A DNA stretch of 64,000 nucleotides from Phytophthora quininea (Eukaryota > Oomycota > Peronosporomycetes > Peronosporales > Peronosporaceae): contig JAAVTG010000686.1 of assembly GCA_011947345.1 (NCBI GenBank), positions 1 through 64,000 on the forward strand. Direction: 5' to 3'. The translations under genes were made by a program, and so were the position numbers. Below, in pieces: positions 1 to 9,373 of this stretch (its first letter is position 1; each line of letters starts with the position of its first letter). The notes under the pieces are model-generated. The model did no database searches. It was not told where the DNA came from and saw only the letters and a program-made list of their open reading frames with translations.

Positions 1-642
1 CCGTGATGCGTCCAGCAATGTACTCTCCATAAGCTTGGAAGGCCGACACGATGTCCAGCGTCTCGCCCTGGAGCTGCAACCAGCACGGATGGTGCCTCCG
101 TAGACCATCAAGGACGGTCGGTTGACTCGCGCCATGGCGATCACGCAGCCAGGCATGTTCTTGTCGCACCCAGGGATGCAGATGTTGGCGTCGTACCATT
201 GGCCGCCCATGACGGTCTCGATGGAGTCGGCGATGAGCTCGCGACTCTGCAGACTGTAGCTCATGCCGTCGGTGCCCATACTGATGCCGTCACTCACGCC
301 GATGGTGTTGAAGCGCAGCCCCACGAGGCCTGCAGCGTTGACGCCCTTCTTGACCTCCCCGGCCAGATCCAGCAGGTGCATGTTGCACGGGTTGCCTTCC
401 CACCACATACTGGCGATGCCCACTTGGGGCTTGTTCATGTCGTCCTCGCTCATGCCGGTAGCGTAGAGCATGGCCTGCGAAGCGCCGCGAGCTTTGGGCT
501 GCGTCACATTGGCACTGTACCGGTTGATGCGCACGCCGTCCACGGCTTTGGGGGTGTCGGCGCCGGCGGTGGCGAACGTTCGGTGCAGCAGCGTCTGCTG
601 GATCGGAGACGCTGCACCGGAACGCACAGTCTTGCTCAGCAT
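1..642 (-). CDS. ILV3: Dihydroxy-acid dehydratase, mitochondrial (5' part, runs off the left edge)
   Basis: Dehydrates 2,3-dihydroxy-isovalerate and -methylvalerate to the 2-keto acids in valine/isoleucine synthesis, using an Fe-S cluster. The ATG at 642 opens with a mitochondrial-type presequence ([16 protein letters not shown], then an FATA-like cleavage region). The mature part shows the IlvD hallmarks: [15 protein letters not shown], then [27 protein letters not shown] and the cluster/Mg region [12 protein letters not shown]. About 185 residues are readable before the frame breaks near 71-77. There the family sequence ([18 protein letters not shown]) continues one frame over, consistent with one missing base. 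The family is normally 550-600 residues, so about two thirds lies outside the window. The identification is very firm; whether the break is real is doubtful because many genes here show the same kind of lesion. Confidence 0.93.
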   Translation of the reverse strand, partial: MLSKTVRSGAASPIQQTLLHRTFATAGADTPKAVDGVRINRYSANVTQPKARGASQAMLYATGMSEDDMNKPQVGIASMWWEGNPCNMHLLDLAGEVKKGVNAAGLVGLRFNTIGVSDGISMGTDGMSYSLQSRELIADSIETVMGGQWYDANICIPGCDKNMPGCVIAMARVNRPSLMVYGGTIRAGCSSRARRWTSCRPSKLMESTLLDASR

Positions 643-1130
643 CCTCCTCGAGGTCTGCGCGGTCCGATCGGGAATGGGGAGACGTGCGGACGGGATCCGT
701 TCTGGTGGTGGGGTCTGTTTGAGCAATCCACGATACGTCAGCGGATTGCTCGCACTTCAACCTCGTCTTTTTCGTGCGGAGCACAAGGGATCTGCACCGA
801 TTATCAGGAACCACAAGCGAAGAACGGAGCAAAGATGGCAATGGTTAGAAACCCTGTGGGGCGACGACATGCTGCCGTTGTATTAATGGACCCCAAAAGA
901 GCAAGAAACATACAATGCTGATGAGTTTAAAATTGTGAATCATACTATTCATTCGTGCCGATCGTTTCCGTTTGAGATTCTTGCGCCCAAACGTCAACGT
1001 GTACTCCACATTGCTTCTGATGGCATCGTCAGACATTGCAGTGACTGTGTGGCAAATCCAGATTTCTTGCGCTTTCCTGTTGCACAACGGCCTAGCAGAG
1101 TCCACAGGATTTCCTCAGTGGGGTTGCATA
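643..1130. other. Interval between ILV3 and the chromovirus; no gene recognised
   Basis: The part next to 642 should contain the ILV3 promoter and 5' leader. At 845-1105 on the minus strand there is an 86-codon open frame with a basic KNLKRKRSARM stretch. It could be the tail of the NTPase-nuclease pseudogene cut by the chromovirus, since the intact copy also ends in a KKRRR cluster, but the resemblance is too weak to call. Confidence 0.3.
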
Positions 1131-1275
1131 GGAAATATTGAGAGGTTTTATTAGATAGGTTAAATAATAGACACAGCAGACGTAGAGCAGTTGTGGAGGC
1201 CAAGTGGCCTCCATCTGCTTGAACTGCTGGGGGACGGCACTCTTCAATTCGCCGCCCTTCCCAAGAACTGATAAA
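1131..1275 (+). repeat. 5' LTR of the chromovirus
   Basis: 145 bp, 144/145 identical by eye to 7579-7723. It starts near ggaaatattgagagg and ends near aagaactgataaa. The short length and lack of an obvious TG...CA pair mean the outer edges may be off by a few bases. Confidence 0.88.
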
Positions 1276-1276
1276 C

Positions 1277-1292
1277 TGGTAGCACTTGTTGG
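1277..1292 (+). promoter_or_regulatory. Probable primer binding site of the chromovirus
   Basis: TGGTAGCACTTGTTGG starts two bases after the 5' LTR, as expected for a site pairing with a tRNA 3' end (TGG pairs with CCA). The unrelated LTR element at 8097 has TAGTAGCACTTG at the same place, which supports a shared primer. The tRNA itself was not identified. Confidence 0.5.
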
Positions 1293-1318
1293 TCCCAGCC
1301 CCTGAGTTCAAGAAGCCC

Positions 1319-2142
1319 ATGCCTCCCACCAATGCGCAACTCCGCGCCGAGATCGCCCGCCTCAATCAGGCGATGGCCGATCGCTCCAAGGTCCCAAGCA
1401 GCTTGCCCAAGTTCACAGGCAAGAGGGGCGAGGATGTGCGGGGATGGCTGTTCCAGATCGAGAACGCCTGCCGCATCAACGGCATCCAAGTCGAAGATGC
1501 AAGCGCACGACTGCCAGGGATCGCCGGGTCGGCGATGGAGAAGCCTGCGTCGGGGTGGTTCCTGCACTGGTCATCAGCTACAAGAAGCGAGGAGCACACG
1601 TGGGGAATTTCCGTGAGCATGTGCTCCAACACTTCGAGTCGTCGAACTACCAAGCTGCACTGCGCGAGAAGCTTCTGCAGCTCAAGCAGACAGCCGACAT
1701 CGAGTCGTACAATGGAGAGTACAGCGCACTCATCTTCCGTGTCGAGGGCATGAGCGAGTTAGACCAAGTCCTGAACTATGCCAACGGACTCAAGCCCCGC
1801 ACCCGCGCCTATGTCAAGTTGGAGAACCCGGCAACGCTGAGCGCCGCGATGGACCTCGCGGTCAAGTACGAGGTGACACATTTCGTCGACGAAGCTCGCG
1901 TGCGCCAAGATCGCTCCGACAAGAAGAAACCGTCGGCTGGCAAGGACTCCAATCGAGGAGGACAGCGCCAAAGCAAACCTTTCCGAGGAAAAGGCCGCTT
2001 CAAGGCCAAGCCCAAGACGAAAGCTAAGGGCGGTGAAACCCGCACTTGTTTCCACTGCAACAAGCCCGGTCACATTAGGGCCGACTGCTTCGCGTGGAAG
2101 AAGCTGCAAGGCGAGCAGGGAAACGACAAACCACGTCAGTGA
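1319..2142 (+). CDS. gag: Chromovirus gag polyprotein
   Basis: Structural protein of the retrotransposon particle. The first ATG after the primer site is at 1319. The N-terminal part contains the retrotransposon gag core (FTGKRGEDVRGWLFQIENA). The frame then changes at the G-run 1602-1605 and the typical gag continues (NFREHVLQHFESSNYQAAL, then the YNGEYSALIFRV block). It ends with a basic linker and one CCHC zinc knuckle (CFHCNKPGHIRADC). The stop is at 2140-2142. The frame break is one missing base in GGGG and may be an assembly error. The downstream pol frame overlaps the last 48 bases in the -1 frame. Confidence 0.85.
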
Positions 2143-5100
2143 ATGAGGGTCCTGTCGTGGTCAAGAGTGTAACCAGAGCATTAAAGGTGGACAATGTCAG
2201 CATCAATGTTCTGTGTGAAAACCCTCTCGTCTACAAGTCACGTCCACTGTTCTCTATCCATGGGGAGATCAGTGCCGGTAACAAGAACATCTCGACGTCA
2301 AGTATGCTGCTAGACAGCGGAGCTACTACAATCTACGTGTCGAAGCGTTGGGTCGAGGAAAACAAGCTCACAACTACGAAGTTCCAAGAGAAGAATATCC
2401 GTGTGAAGCTTGGAGACAACCAGATTGTCGAGACGGAGTTGGAGCTAATAGCTCTGACTATCAAGGTACCAGGAGTGGATGAAGCATACAAATGTGTTGC
2501 TGTCATCTACGCTATTCCTGACGAGTTCGACTGCATCCTGGGGGTACCATTCTTCGAGGACGTACAACCCCTGATTGATTGGAGTAGTCGAAGGATTGAA
2601 GGAACAAAGAAGACTTTGCGAGCGGAGCGGACAAGTGAGACCATCGGGCCGATCGAGGAAGGCGGACCGGCGATTGCCTCTGGGTCTCGGAGATCTGCCG
2701 GGGCGAAAGGCCTGTCGGCGAAAAGACCTGATTCCTGTAGAGGCGCCGCGCTGGAAACGGATGTGAAGCCTAGGGTTGAAGTTGCCCGTGAATCTGCGCA
2801 GAGTGGACACCCAAGAGTTGCTCGCGAGCAACTGGACCGCGAGCCAGTTGGTAGAGGCTCGGCAGCGGGAAGCAACAAGCGGTCGTCTGCGGATAAAAGC
2901 ACAGCTGAGAGCCGTGCAGGGGTAAAGAGCAGCGCCGTGGAGAAGATGTTCACGATGGGTGTTGTCGACGCAGCTGGCGTGGAAACTAAGTTCATCACGC
3001 GGAAGAAGCTGAGAAAGTTCCTGAGAATCAAGACAAAGAACCAAGATGAACCTGATTTTATGCTGGTTCTATCGAACGAGACAATCAAGCGCGTCGCAAG
3101 CTCGTTGCAGCGACGCGACCAACCTGATAATGTTGGCAGTGCCAAGGCTCAACGTTACCTGGACACTGACTGGGAAACGTTTCGGGCGAACCCTGCCTAC
3201 GATCTACTGAAGGAGTACAAGGATACCGTGTTTCGCCCCGAACTCCCTGAAGGTTTACCCGAGAAGCGCGAGATCGAGCACCGGATCGACGTCAGGGACC
3301 CGAACCTCGCGATGTATCGACATCAGTGGCGTCAATCGCCGGAGCAGCAACGTGAAATCGTTCGCTGGGTAGAAGACATGATCGAGAAGAAGCTCATCAG
3401 ACCAAGCATCAGTCCACATGCGGCTCCAACATTCTGTGTGCGGAAGCCCGTCGGATGGCGTATTGTCCACGACTACCGATATCTCAACTCGAACACAATT
3501 CGTCAGAGCATTCCGATGACGAGAAAGGAAGATATCCTGGACGACATGGCTGGAGCATACTACTACTCGACGATGGACCTGATGTCGGTGTACTATCAAG
3601 TTCGAATGCGCGAAGAAGATATCAAGTTCACAGCATTCCAGGCACCGAACGGTCTCTGGGAGTACTTGGTACTTCCCATGGGAGTCTGCAATGCACCTGC
3701 AACGATGCACAGATTGACGTCCAAGCTGTTTCGAGGCTTGAAGCAAACGAGGTCGTTTTACGACGACATCTACATCTTTACGAAGTCTCAAGACGTCAAC
3801 GAGCACTTGGGGGCTTTACGCAAGACGTTGGATATCTTGCGGAACAACAAGCTGTACGTCAAGCTATCCAAGTGTGTGTTCTGCGCCCCAGAGATTCCGT
3901 GTCTCGGTGACTTTGTAGGCCGAGACGGCGTGCGCATGGATCCCGACAAAGTGCAAACCATCAAGGACTGGCCGGTACCAAGGACTCAAGAGGAGCTTCA
4001 CAGTTTCTTGGGACTCACTGGCTACGTCCAGCGTTTTTGTCCGGAGTATGCCTCGCTGACGGCTACCATGTTCACGCTACTCAAGAAGCAGAACAAGCGC
4101 AACGCGAAAATTCATTTCGACAAGGAGCAGTTGAAGAACTTCAACGAGTTGAAGCGACGTTTGTGCGACCCTCCTGTGTTGCATCTGCCTGACTTCAATC
4201 AGCCAATGCATCTGCGTACAGACGCCAGCAAGTTTGCTGTTGGTGGAGTCCTGTTCCAAGTCGTAGACGGTGTTGAACGCCCAATTGCGTACACCAGTCG
4301 GAAGATGAAGTCGGCGGAACTAAACTATCCGACCCAGCAGCAAGAATTGCTAGCTATCGTGCATGCGCTAGCAGCGTTCAGAATCTACTGTCTAGACAAG
4401 TCTCCAATTGTCGAGACTGATCATAAATGTCTCGAGGGGTTGTTCACACAAAAGATGGCAAATCGCCGTCTAGCTCGCTGGTATGATATCCTAGCAGAAT
4501 ATCAACCGACATTTTCGTATCTTCCTGGAGCGAAGAACGGAATCGCCGACGCCCTGAGTCGAAAACCAGACTTGCAACCAGAGACGAAGTATTTCCACGA
4601 TCTCAGTGTTACCAGCTTTGACGATACGTCATTCACGATGGAGATCAGTGAAGTCACGACGAACAGCGAGTTGATCAAGAAGATCAAGGCGGCATATATC
4701 AAGGATCGGGAAATCCAAGCGATACTCGCTACGATCAAGCGACGCATATCTAACTTGAGAGCAAAATCTGAGCGTCAACACCGGAAGAAGTATCGATGCT
4801 TCACCGAAGGCAATGGATTGCTTTGGTATCAGACACCAGCTGACGAGGTTCCACGCGTTGTCGTACCCAACGAAGTGAAGTTGAGGTACGCCATCATCAG
4901 CGAGTGTCATGATTCCAACTATGCAGGCCATCCCGGTGCGGAACGCACTTACCTGACACTTGCACGACGCTGGTACTGGTCGAAGATGTTGGCGTCGATC
5001 CAGAAGTTTATTGCAGACTGTGAACCATGCCGACGGAACAAACCTCGGCTAACGAAGCCACCGGGTCTGCTAGAGCCACTCCGCATCCCTGACGAACGAT

Positions 5101-6183
5101 GGAGATCCATCTCAATGGATTTCATCACAGACTTGCCGCAGACAAAGAACAAGGTCGATTCAATCTGGGTTGTGGTCGACCGATTGACAAAAGATGTCAT
5201 TTTGTGCCGACGACGAAGACTGTCACCGCAGAAGGCGTAGCCCGACTCTTCATCAACCATGTCTGGAAGCTCCATGGTATGCCAACAAATATCGTGTCTG
5301 ATCGAGATAGGAAGTTCGTGTCAAATTTCTGGCAGTACGTCTTCAAGTCGGTGGGTACGAAGCTAAGCATGACTGTTGCTCACCGCGCTCAAGGAGATGG
5401 CCAAACAGAGCGGATGAATCGTACACTTGAGGAATATCTTCGGTGCTTCGTGGGACCAATGCAAGATGACTGGGACGATCACCTTGCCAACGCAGAGTTT
5501 GCTGTAAACTCGACAGTCAACTCAAGCACGAAGATGGCACCGTTTGAAGCCGATCTGGGATACATCCCCTTGAACCCGTTGCAGCTTGCCGCTGAAAAGC
5601 TCTCCGGCGTGCCAGCTAGTCGACGAGGTGTCGATTTCCACGATCATCAAGCTTCTATTCTGCTACGCTGTCGTGAAGCGCTCGCCCGAGCTGAAGACCG
5701 GATGAAAGATGTGTATAACCGCAACCGCAAAGAACAAGAGTTCCGCGTGGGAGATCAAGTATACTTGAGCACGCGAAACCTGGACACCAAGCACACGGGT
5801 CATCCAGCATCTTCGAAGTTTGGCCCGAAATGGATTGGGCCGTATTCAGTCGTTCGCAAAGTGCACAATCACGCGTACGAGCTGAACATCCAGGCAGGGA
5901 ACAGACTTCATCCCGTGCTCAATACTGGGTCGCTGAAGCCATACAAACAACCATCGAGGTTATCGCGTCCCCACGAAGTTGTCTTGGCTGACGGTAGCAT
6001 TGGACAACTGGTTCAACGCTTGCTTGGGAAACGGGTTCGGCGGAAACACACCCAATTCCTTGTGGAGTGGGTGGGTGAGGGAAACCCACTTGGGAACCGA
6101 TCGAGAACCTTGGTCAAATTCCCAACCTGATTGCCGAGTTTGAAGAAAAGCGACGATCAAAGCGACGGCGCAAAATCAGATGA
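2094..6183 (+). CDS. pol: Chromovirus pol: protease, reverse transcriptase, RNase H, integrase, chromodomain
   Basis: Catalytic polyprotein that copies the element RNA and inserts the DNA. In order: aspartic protease (LLDSGATTIYVSKRW) at about 2310; reverse transcriptase (RIVHDYRYLN, then LPMGVCNAP, then the active site FYDDIYIF) at 3450-3790; RNase H (LRTDASKFAVGGVLFQ) at 4210; integrase with an HHCC finger (H-x-x-x-H ... CEPCRRNK) at 4910-5040 and DDE residues in SMDFITDLP, IVSDRDRKFVSNFW and QTERMNRTLEEYL; GPY/F region (KWIGPYSVVRK); chromodomain (TQFLVEWVGEGNP, then WEPIENLGQIPNLIAEFEE). Frame changes at the A-run 5189-5192 and at 6082-6087; using the shifted frame the chromodomain ends at a TGA at 6181-6183. 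The start is the gag-pol frameshift, not an ATG. Confidence 0.92.
2118..2124 (+). promoter_or_regulatory. Candidate -1 ribosomal frameshift site GGGAAAC
   Basis: In the gag frame the codons read CAG GGA AAC, placing the heptamer exactly as X XXY YYZ, 15 bases before the gag stop at 2140. Slipping back one base enters the pol frame, which is open from 2094. GGGAAAC is a known slippery sequence in retroelements. A downstream stimulatory structure was not tested. Confidence 0.5.
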
Positions 6184-6194
6184 AAATGTACTAT

Positions 6195-7442
6195 TCATGG
6201 AGCTTTCGCGATACGATGGATGTACCGAACATATCGGATCCACTGGATATGCTCCAGAGGCTCCAAAGAGCCCAAGTCATCGGAGTTGTCAGAAATGAGA
6301 AGCTTGCCGTCGGTACCAACAACCAAGAGAAAGCAGTGGTCCACCAGCGCCTCACCAGCGCAGACCAAGTAGCAGCCAGCTTCCAGCTCCTCACAAGCAA
6401 AATCTTGAAGTTGCTCCGTGGAAGTGATCGAAATTTTGACGCGCGACTTGAAGAGCAACTTAAAATCGAGCGCGACTTTACAACTTTGGAGAAACTTAAA
6501 GAAGGCCGCTTTGTCCTGACGTTTCACACCATGTCGCATATCTCGGGTGTGGACCACCTCAAATTGCGCCCAGTGTTCCTCCGTGACCAAGTCAAGATCT
6601 CCGAGCCAAACGCTCGCCGCACGAAGCGCCTCGAGGAAGCAGCGACCAGTGGTGGATGCAGTCGCCCCGCCGAAGCGTTCCTCCGCAAAACGGACAAAGG
6701 AGGAGGGCCGACCCGCCTCCACCCATGCATCGACACGAGCGCGCAGGTCGCCGAACGCCTCCAGCTCCTCCTCCCACACGTAAGAGAGTTGGAGGTCCTG
6801 GGTCTTCCACAAGACCAGGTACGACCGGTTGGGAGCGTCGCCGTCCCGGTCCAAGAGATACTGGAAGTCACAAGTCGCGTCAGGATCCCAAGGTGCGCTA
6901 GGATCGTAGCGATTGATTTGGTTTGTGCTTGGATGTCGAGCAGGTGCAGGCGGAAGCGGCATTGTATGGACGACGGCAGTGGGGGTAGACGCTGCGGCAT
7001 CACATGGAGATGTAGCCATTTCGTTGGGTCGAGCAGCACGCGAAGCCGGAGATGAAAGCGCGTCCATGTCGCTCTCATCATCGAAATCAGGAGCAACGGT
7101 GAGACGCCGTCGTTTTGGCGGTGCTGGGACGTCGTCTTCCGACTCGTCATCAACGATCTCTACGACGCTGGGGTTGAGCAGGTCGGGCGACAGCTCTGAC
7201 ATGACCATGTCGTCAACCGTGGAGCCGTCCGGCGAGATGGCTCCATCTTGAGCCGGCAACATCAGCGCGTCGAGGAACTCAAGGTCGAAGTCGAAGTCCA
7301 GGGGCATGTCGGAGGCTTGGTACGGCCCCTGGAGCTGTGGTGAAGGAGGTGGAACGACTTCGAAGTCGGTGAACAGTTCATCGTCGAGCAACAGGGACGA
7401 AGGCAAGTCGACCAAGTCCAAGTCAAGAGAAACCACTGCCAT
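6195..7442 (-). CDS. Antisense accessory protein of the chromovirus: chromodomain-like plus possible cysteine-peptidase fold
   Basis: An uninterrupted 415-codon frame from an ATG at 7442. It ends 12 bases beyond the pol stop, so the two genes converge. The N-terminal third is acidic and low complexity, with a nuclear-signal-like PPKRRR at about residue 107. Residues about 190-240 resemble a chromodomain (FQYLLDRD, then SYLVLWKTQDLQLSYVWEEE, then a helix ending VDAWVEA). The C-terminal half has TGRCFLEALRAA, later VDHCFLLVV and LISDNSDD. This Cys ... His ... Asp/Asn order and spacing fit a papain- or Ulp-like cysteine peptidase fold; that is inference. It is the only long gene of this element without a frame break, which suggests it is real. 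Its promoter would lie in or near the 3' LTR, 7443-7723. Confidence 0.72.
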   Translation of the reverse strand: MAVVSLDLDLVDLPSSLLLDDELFTDFEVVPPPSPQLQGPYQASDMPLDFDFDLEFLDALMLPAQDGAISPDGSTVDDMVMSELSPDLLNPSVVEIVDDESEDDVPAPPKRRRLTVAPDFDDESDMDALSSPASRAARPNEMATSPCDAAASTPTAVVHTMPLPPAPARHPSTNQINRYDPSAPWDPDATCDFQYLLDRDGDAPNRSYLVLWKTQDLQLSYVWEEELEAFGDLRARVDAWVEAGRPSSFVRFAEERFGGATASTTGRCFLEALRAASVWLGDLDLVTEEHWAQFEVVHTRDMRHGVKRQDKAAFFKFLQSCKVALDFKLLFKSRVKISITSTEQLQDFACEELEAGCYLVCAGEALVDHCFLLVVGTDGKLLISDNSDDLGSLEPLEHIQWIRYVRYIHRIAKAP

Positions 7443-7578
7443 TGTGCTCTGAAGGGGGAATGCACCACCACGCCAGCGGACAACGTCAGCAACAACTCAA
7501 ATTGAGGACTGAAGTGCAGACAGCAACGACTTTCAGGGCAAGGCGTCCTCGCGTTCTTAGGAGGTGGGTGAGTGTATG

Positions 7579-7723
7579 GGAAATATTGAGAGGTTTTATT
7601 AGATAGGTTAAATAATAGACACAGCAGACGTAGAGCAGTTGTGGAGGCCAAGTGGCCTCCATCTGCTTGAACTGCTGGGGGACGGCACTCTTCAATTCGC
7701 CGCCCTCCCCAAGAACTGATAAA
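7579..7723 (+). repeat. 3' LTR of the chromovirus
   Basis: Direct repeat of 1131-1275 with a single T/C difference. It is immediately followed by the pseudogene at 7724. Confidence 0.88.
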
Positions 7724-8096
7724 GGGGTCGTCCGGGAGAACTTCAAAATGACTGAATCCAACTTCCCATTTTTCATCTATTCCTCGTGCTTAGACGTGTC
7801 AACATTAAGTCTCTCAGACACGAAGAAATATGGTCCAGCAGACCTTGACCTGCTGTCCGTGTTCTTCACAGGTGGAGGTTTGCCAAGAGTGTCCAAAACG
7901 CGCCTCACAGAGCAAAACTGGCGCGAGAAAATAAAGGGTGTTTCCCATAATAGCCGGGTCCATCGCAAGCAGCAATAAAATCCGCATGACAACTTCCTCC
8001 ATTTCCTCGATGTCAATGACTCGCCGCATTGCCATCGCTAGGAAATTCGGAAGAATGAATTTTCATAGCACGGTTGCGTTAAGTTGATAACACAGA
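7724..8096 (-). pseudogene. CRN-type NTPase-nuclease pseudogene, downstream fragment (left of the inserted LTR element)
   Basis: Homologous to the fuller copy at 12938-15984. Readable blocks are a helix EVVMRILLLLAMDP (compare VVARILMLLAMDR in the other copy), VLDTLGKP (compare FLETLGSK), and EKWEVGFSHFEVLP (compare GDWQMGFTHFIQLQL). The last block runs right up to the chromovirus LTR at 7723, so the chromovirus cut this gene and its nuclease end is missing. There are several frame changes and at least one stop. It joins the fragment 9374-10060 once the LTR element is removed. Confidence 0.8.
8092..8096. repeat. Target-site duplication ACAGA (left copy)
   Basis: ACAGA directly before the 5' LTR is repeated at 9374-9378 directly after the 3' LTR, the 5-bp duplication expected of an LTR-element insertion. 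Confidence 0.9.
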
Positions 8097-8306
8097 TGTA
8101 ACAGAGTCGAGCTCTGTTGTTGACGCCCGTTTGATCACGGTAAGTTTACGTTCAGGTTGAAGTTTACGGATAGTTTACGGGACAAGTTTACGGACAAGTT
8201 GCCGTTGCCGTTCCTGGAGCCCAGAGCGCTCAGGGCGGCAAGCAAACTAAACGAACAATACACTTCACAATTCGCCATCGAGCTCCAAGTCGCTTCCTAC
8301 ATCACA
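8097..8306 (+). repeat. 5' LTR of the gag-only element
   Basis: Starts TGTAACAGAGTCGAGCTCTG and ends CTACATCACA. It contains a short tandem motif, (a)agtttacgg, repeated several times in its middle. A primer-site-like TAGTAGCACTTG follows at 8307. Confidence 0.93.
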
Positions 8307-8390
8307 TAGTAGCACTTGTCGTTGTCAAGTCACTGCCAGCCCAGTCAAGACCCCATAGTGAAGTCAAGTCAATTTCCAGCCATCGTGCCC

Positions 8391-9141
8391 ATGGATCCGG
8401 CAGCCACGCCCCAGAATCTCGGCGACATGCTGCAACTTTTTGCGCAACAACAAGCGCAGTTCCAAGCTCATCTCAACGAGCAGCTAGCGGATCAAAATGC
8501 TCGCTTTGACGCTCTCGCCACCAAGCCGCCAGCGGCTCGAAAAACCGAACTACCGCTGTACCCCGGCTCATTGGATGAAGATTTGGAACTTTGGTTCTTT
8601 ACAATCGAACAATTCCACGCTGATTACCACCGGCTGATGTCTGAAGAGTCAGCAGCGTTCGTCACCATGGTGTCATGTCACCTAGCACCTACCCCTATGA
8701 ACTGGTACCGTCAGTTTGTGGCGGAATGCAACCGCTCCGGTACTGTCCGCTCTTGGGAGAACTTCAAGGCAGCCCTGCGCAAGAGATTCCTGCCCCCGAC
8801 AACGAGTATGCACTGCGCGAAAAGCTGTGCAGGCTGACGCAAATGGGGCCCCTACATGACTATATTGGCGAGTTCCAAAATCTACTTGTCCAGTGCCAAG
8901 TGCCCATCTCGCCACTCGAGTTGCGTTTTTATTTCCAGCAAGGAATCCGCGCCGAGACGAGCCAGCACCTCAAGGAGCATCATCCCGCCACGTTGGACGA
9001 GGCAATTGAACTCGCTCTTCGTTTCGATCACTTTTGCCGGGCGGCAGCTCTCCTACGGCCACGGCTGAGTGGGTGAAGACGGCTCAATGTCATCGCTGCA
9101 AGAAGATCGGCCACATCGCTCCGAACTGCCCGCTCAAGTAG
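8391..9141 (+). CDS. gag: Gag of the non-autonomous LTR element
   Basis: Capsid-like protein from the ATG at 8391. It has an N-terminal coiled coil rich in Q (MLQLFAQQQAQFQAHLNEQL), a Ty3-type gag core (ELPLYPGSLDEDLELWFFTI, then MNWYRQFVAEC and SWENFKAALRKRF), and a C-terminal zinc knuckle CHRCKKIGHIAPNC before the stop TAG at 9139-9141. Two single-base losses interrupt the frame, in the C-run 8793-8797 and the T-run 9032-9035; the family sequence continues perfectly in the shifted frames. About 250 residues in total. It is unlike the chromovirus gag in sequence, so it is a separate lineage. Confidence 0.85.
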
Positions 9142-9142
9142 G

Positions 9143-9160
9143 CCTCGTTTTAAAACGAGG
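9143..9160. repeat. Palindrome next to the 3' LTR
   Basis: CCTCGTTTTAAAACGAGG is a perfect 18-bp palindrome between the gag stop and the 3' LTR, where a polypurine tract normally lies; its right half AAAACGAGG is the purine-rich part. Confidence 0.6.
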
Positions 9161-9163
9161 TCG

Positions 9164-9373
9164 TGTAACAGAGTCGAGCTCTGTTGTTGACGCCCGTTTG
9201 ATCACGGTAAGTTTACGTTCAGGTTGAAGTTTACGGATAGTTTACGGGACAAGTTTACGGACAAGTTGCCGTTGCCGTTCCTGGAGCCCAGAGCGCTCAG
9301 GGCGGCAAGCAAACTAAACGAACAATACACTTCACAATTCGCCATCGAGCTCCAAGTCGCTTCCTACATCACA
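9164..9373 (+). repeat. 3' LTR of the gag-only element
   Basis: Direct repeat of 8097-8306 with no difference seen. Followed by ACAGA (9374-9378), the second copy of the target duplication. Confidence 0.93.

Larger units (their letters stand above)
1131..7723 (+). mobile_element. Ty3/gypsy LTR retrotransposon (chromovirus) with an antisense accessory gene
   Basis: Two 145-bp direct repeats flank a 6.3-kb interior with gag, pol (protease, reverse transcriptase, RNase H, integrase), a C-terminal chromodomain, and then a convergent antisense gene before the 3' repeat. The repeats differ at one base (T at about 1259, C at about 7707), so the insertion is young. No target-site duplication is visible: the left flank ends gttgcata and the right flank starts ggggtcgt. 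The right flank is the NTPase pseudogene at 7724, interrupted mid-codon in its reading frame, so that edge is a clean insertion boundary. Sense genes carry three frame breaks (about 1603, 5191, 6086). Confidence 0.93.
8097..9373 (+). mobile_element. Complete gag-only, non-autonomous LTR retrotransposon (1277 bp)
   Basis: Two 210-bp LTRs, identical by eye and bounded by TG...CA, flank an interior of only about 860 bp. The interior encodes gag and nothing else: no protease, reverse transcriptase or integrase. A 5-bp duplication ACAGA lies on both sides. It must borrow pol functions from another element. Identical LTRs plus an intact duplication mean a very recent insertion, into the NTPase-type pseudogene. 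It resembles the TRIM/TR-GAG class. Confidence 0.93.

Noticed and set aside
199..921. Long plus-strand open frame of about 240 codons opposite ILV3
   Set aside because: It is the antisense shadow of the GC-rich ILV3 coding region; the minus strand shows unmistakable family sequence.
1131..7723. Target-site duplication around the chromovirus
   Set aside because: Left flank gttgcata and right flank ggggtcgt do not match; the left flank may have been replaced by rearrangement, or the LTR edges are slightly misplaced.
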